DNA from: Chloroflexota bacterium
Lineage (GTDB): Bacteria > Chloroflexota > Anaerolineae > J102
Assembly: GCA_003353825.1 (NCBI GenBank)
Contig: PIVW01000244.1
Location: 1-8,572 of the forward strand
Length of the DNA: 8,572 bases
Direction: 5' to 3'
Shown here in pieces: positions 8,101-8,572 of this stretch. The notes under the pieces were generated by a model. The model was not told the DNA's origin, searched no databases, and saw nothing but the letters and a program-made list of their open reading frames with translations. Numbering within the stretch: position 1 is the first letter of the stretch; the number at the start of each line of letters is the position of its first letter. A program made the translations under genes and the position numbers.

Positions 8101-8356
8101 TCGGCACCTGAAATCTGGTACGCAAGCTGTAGTCTGTCATCCAGTCGCCCCAGTAAGATTGCGGTTCGATAAGCGGCCAGTCGCTGTCATCGACGTCGGA
8201 GCCAACCGGCGGGACGTCCAATGGAGCGGGTGTTGGTGCGGGTAAAGGGGTGTAGCGGAATGGCGCAATGGGCTTACGCTTGCGGTAGACCAGTGGCACG
8301 ATCAGCTCGATGCGCTGGGATATCTTTTTTGCGGTCCAACGGATATTATGGATCAC
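5183..8356 (-). CDS. GH38 alpha-mannosidase, cytosolic (Ams1-like)
   Basis: This 1057-residue retaining alpha-mannosidase of glycoside hydrolase family 38 would trim alpha-linked mannose from oligosaccharides. Numbered from the GTG at 8356, the catalytic domain begins near residue 250 with GHAHIDVAWLW, giving zinc ligands H259 and D261. WLPDVFGYAW carries the nucleophile D373, also a zinc ligand, and NQFHDIIPGSS supplies H588. MIYGYGDGGGGPT (about 467-479) and HRGTYTTQSRNKR (about 530-542) are also typical. An N-terminal beta-rich domain with a SQRIELIVPLVYRKRKP start resembles Ams1-type cytosolic enzymes, and no signal peptide is seen. All expected active-site residues are present and length is normal. 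A longer in-frame extension to 8419 is possible, but the GTG at 8356 has a perfect AGGAGG 6 nt away. The downstream MFS gene likely shares its transcript. Confidence 0.93.
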   Translation of the reverse strand: MIHNIRWTAKKISQRIELIVPLVYRKRKPIAPFRYTPLPAPTPAPLDVPPVGSDVDDSDWPLIEPQSYWGDWMTDYSLRTRFQVPTDWDPQAAVALYLPLGEAGDFSHPEALAYIDGASYATCDRHHQEILLPDVYRDGKDHLLDLQTYTGLGGWRFGEPGMKLFMRRCEVVQIDQPTRDFVATARVALGIADSLDENEPAKGHLYNALDEAFRILDTREPFGDDFYASVAPAHAALEAGIEKAGAPPEIDVVCVGHAHIDVAWLWTLGQTRQKSGRTFHTVLRLMEQFPDYHFVQSQPQLYDYIQQDNPGLLDAIKERVAEGRWEPLGGMWVEADCNLSGAESLARQFLLGRTFFREHFGPDADSPVLWLPDVFGYAWALPQLIKQAGLDYFMTIKIGWNQYNRLPYDSFWWQGLDGTKVLTHFSTTPDLEHGFGVSTYNAMAAPAQAIATWTNFQQKELQQELLMIYGYGDGGGGPTREMLENIREMNAFPATPRMRQDSVKNFFTNLEETSGDALPTWNAELYFELHRGTYTTQSRNKRANRKSEFLLHDAEFLAALAAMLDADYTYPATTLNKAWELVCLNQFHDIIPGSSINSVYVESLQQYAEIADMGAGVRDAALDTIVEKLGSELILVNPTSFVRNDLAFWPGQLPAGSRLQEADGTPAATQSTSDGTWIAAGNLAPFGVTPLLTAAGEVPTLDTDLTATSTLLENQYLRAELDEAGDIVRIFDKISGREVLPPGTVANQFQALEDRPMNWDAWDVDIFIDDKMWAADPATSVQVVEAGPLRATLEIKRRVLHSEYVQRISLAYNSARLDFDTSIDWQERHIMLKVAFPVDVLTPVATYEIQWGNVERPTHRNTSWDWARFETCAQKWVDLSEGGYGVSVLNDCKYGHDVQDNVMRISLLRGTTSPDPEADQGEHHFAYSLLPHEGGWDETTISAAYALNDPLIVWQNRSPSHHSNSQSPVSACFVSVDQLNIVVETIKQAEQGNDIIVRLYESHRRRGAATLTTGFDLAEVWHTNLLEENQTALSPDGNSVTLFVKPYEIVTLRLVPA

Positions 8357-8362
8357 GGTCGT

Positions 8363-8368
8363 CCTCCT
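8363..8368 (-). promoter_or_regulatory. Strong ribosome binding site of the mannosidase gene
   Basis: The minus strand reads AGGAGG at 8368-8363, six bases before the GTG at 8356-8354, and the next codons give V/M-IHNIRW. The extension codons between 8419 and 8357 start inside the palindrome at 8417-8434 and have no comparable site, so they are best seen as leader. Confidence 0.75.
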
Positions 8369-8416
8369 CTTTGGTGATTTCAGATTGCTAATTGCAGATG
8401 GAAGATTATTGTTGGG

Positions 8417-8434
8417 CACCGATTGAAATCGGTG
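8417..8434. repeat. Palindrome CACCGATTGAAATCGGTG
   Basis: Eight-base perfect arms CACCGATT and AATCGGTG surround a two-base centre GA. It lies in the leader of the mannosidase gene, about 60 bp upstream of its start. The minus strand reads CACCGATTTCAATCGGTG, whose centre resembles those of the palindromes at 185-198 and in the 1-84 array. There is no T-run after it in the minus direction, so it is not an obvious intrinsic terminator. A dispersed REP-like palindrome or a leader hairpin is more likely. Confidence 0.75.
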
Positions 8435-8478
8435 TCTGAATATAGGTATGTTGGCTCAACAAGAATTCGTGTGGCTCT

Positions 8479-8533
8479 GGAAAAGCACGTGTTTCATTTT
8501 ACGTGATGTTTGTGCCAACGAAACACGCTTTCC
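8479..8533. repeat. Imperfect long inverted repeat upstream of the mannosidase gene
   Basis: The left arm GGAAAAGCACGTGTTTC (8479-8495) pairs with GAAACACGCTTTCC (8520-8533). The inner eight bases, CGTGTTTC/GAAACACG, are perfect, and the outer part pairs after looping out three left-arm bases. The spacer is 24 bp. A CACGTG hexamer sits in the left arm (8486-8491), and ACGTG recurs 14 bp later (8501-8505). It could be an operator region, a cruciform or a remnant of another palindromic element. I find no convincing -35/-10 pair for the operon between here and the gene. Confidence 0.5.
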
Positions 8534-8535
8534 TG

Positions 8536-8572
8536 GTATCTTCTCAATAATATGGGGCAGACGCGCACCGTC
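8536..8572. mobile_element. Left end of a second MITE copy or related IS, cut by the window edge
   Basis: GTATCTTCTCAATA at 8536-8549 is identical to the terminal repeat of the element at 101-226 and has the same orientation as its left end. A GGGG run follows (8554-8557), as in the first copy (GGGG 119-122). CCGTC, the beginning of the first copy's hairpin arm, recurs 19 bases after the terminus (8568-8572), against 17 in the first copy. If a full element follows, the 8-bp duplication outside it should be CTTTCCTG (8528-8535). It could equally be one end of the autonomous parent IS. Confidence 0.6.

Noticed and set aside
8435..8535. Sigma-54 promoter from a TTGGCAC match on the minus strand
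   Set aside because: The GC of the -12 element is missing at the required spacing, so the match is chance-level.

Overview
The window looks like an accessory stretch of a bacterial chromosome of moderate GC, most plausibly from Chloroflexota (Anaerolineae/Caldilineae-like). That guess rests on the gene mix (cytosolic GH38 alpha-mannosidase, URO-D-family protein, deoxyhypusine-synthase-like/SIS protein, two MFS carriers), frequent GTG starts, and intergenic DNA full of small palindromes. No rRNA, tRNA or marker gene is present, so the assignment is inference.

Layout. Positions 1-84 are a perfect 18-bp tandem array of 4.67 units, each unit holding a small palindrome. Immediately after it lies a 126-bp non-coding element (101-226) with perfect 14-bp terminal inverted repeats and a perfect 8-bp direct duplication of flanking DNA (93-100 and 227-234), the structure of a MITE. 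A plus-strand MFS transporter follows (345-1568). It converges, with a 28-bp gap, on a minus-strand pair: a URO-D-family protein (2553-1597), preceded by a deoxyhypusine-synthase-like protein whose C-terminal SIS domain is cut off after about 60 residues (3835-2483). The truncated gene overruns the start of the URO-D gene by 71 bp. Further upstream on the minus strand are a second MFS transporter (5158-3950, fucose-permease-like) and a large GH38 alpha-mannosidase (8356-5183), separated by 24 bp and likely one transcription unit. The right end (8420-8572) has no gene. It holds a palindrome, a long imperfect inverted repeat and, at 8536, another copy of the MITE terminus that runs off the window.

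How the genes may work together. The GH38 enzyme has no signal peptide and should act in the cytosol, so the MFS carrier directly downstream is a reasonable candidate for bringing in mannose-containing sugars. The deoxyhypusine-synthase-like/SIS protein and the URO-D-family protein form a second minus-strand group with its own candidate promoter. Their reactions are not known from sequence, though SIS domains usually bind sugar phosphates. The clearest unusual signals are the MITE with its target duplication, its second terminus at the other end of the window, the truncated SIS domain, and a set of palindromes sharing an AT-TTCA-AT-like centre.
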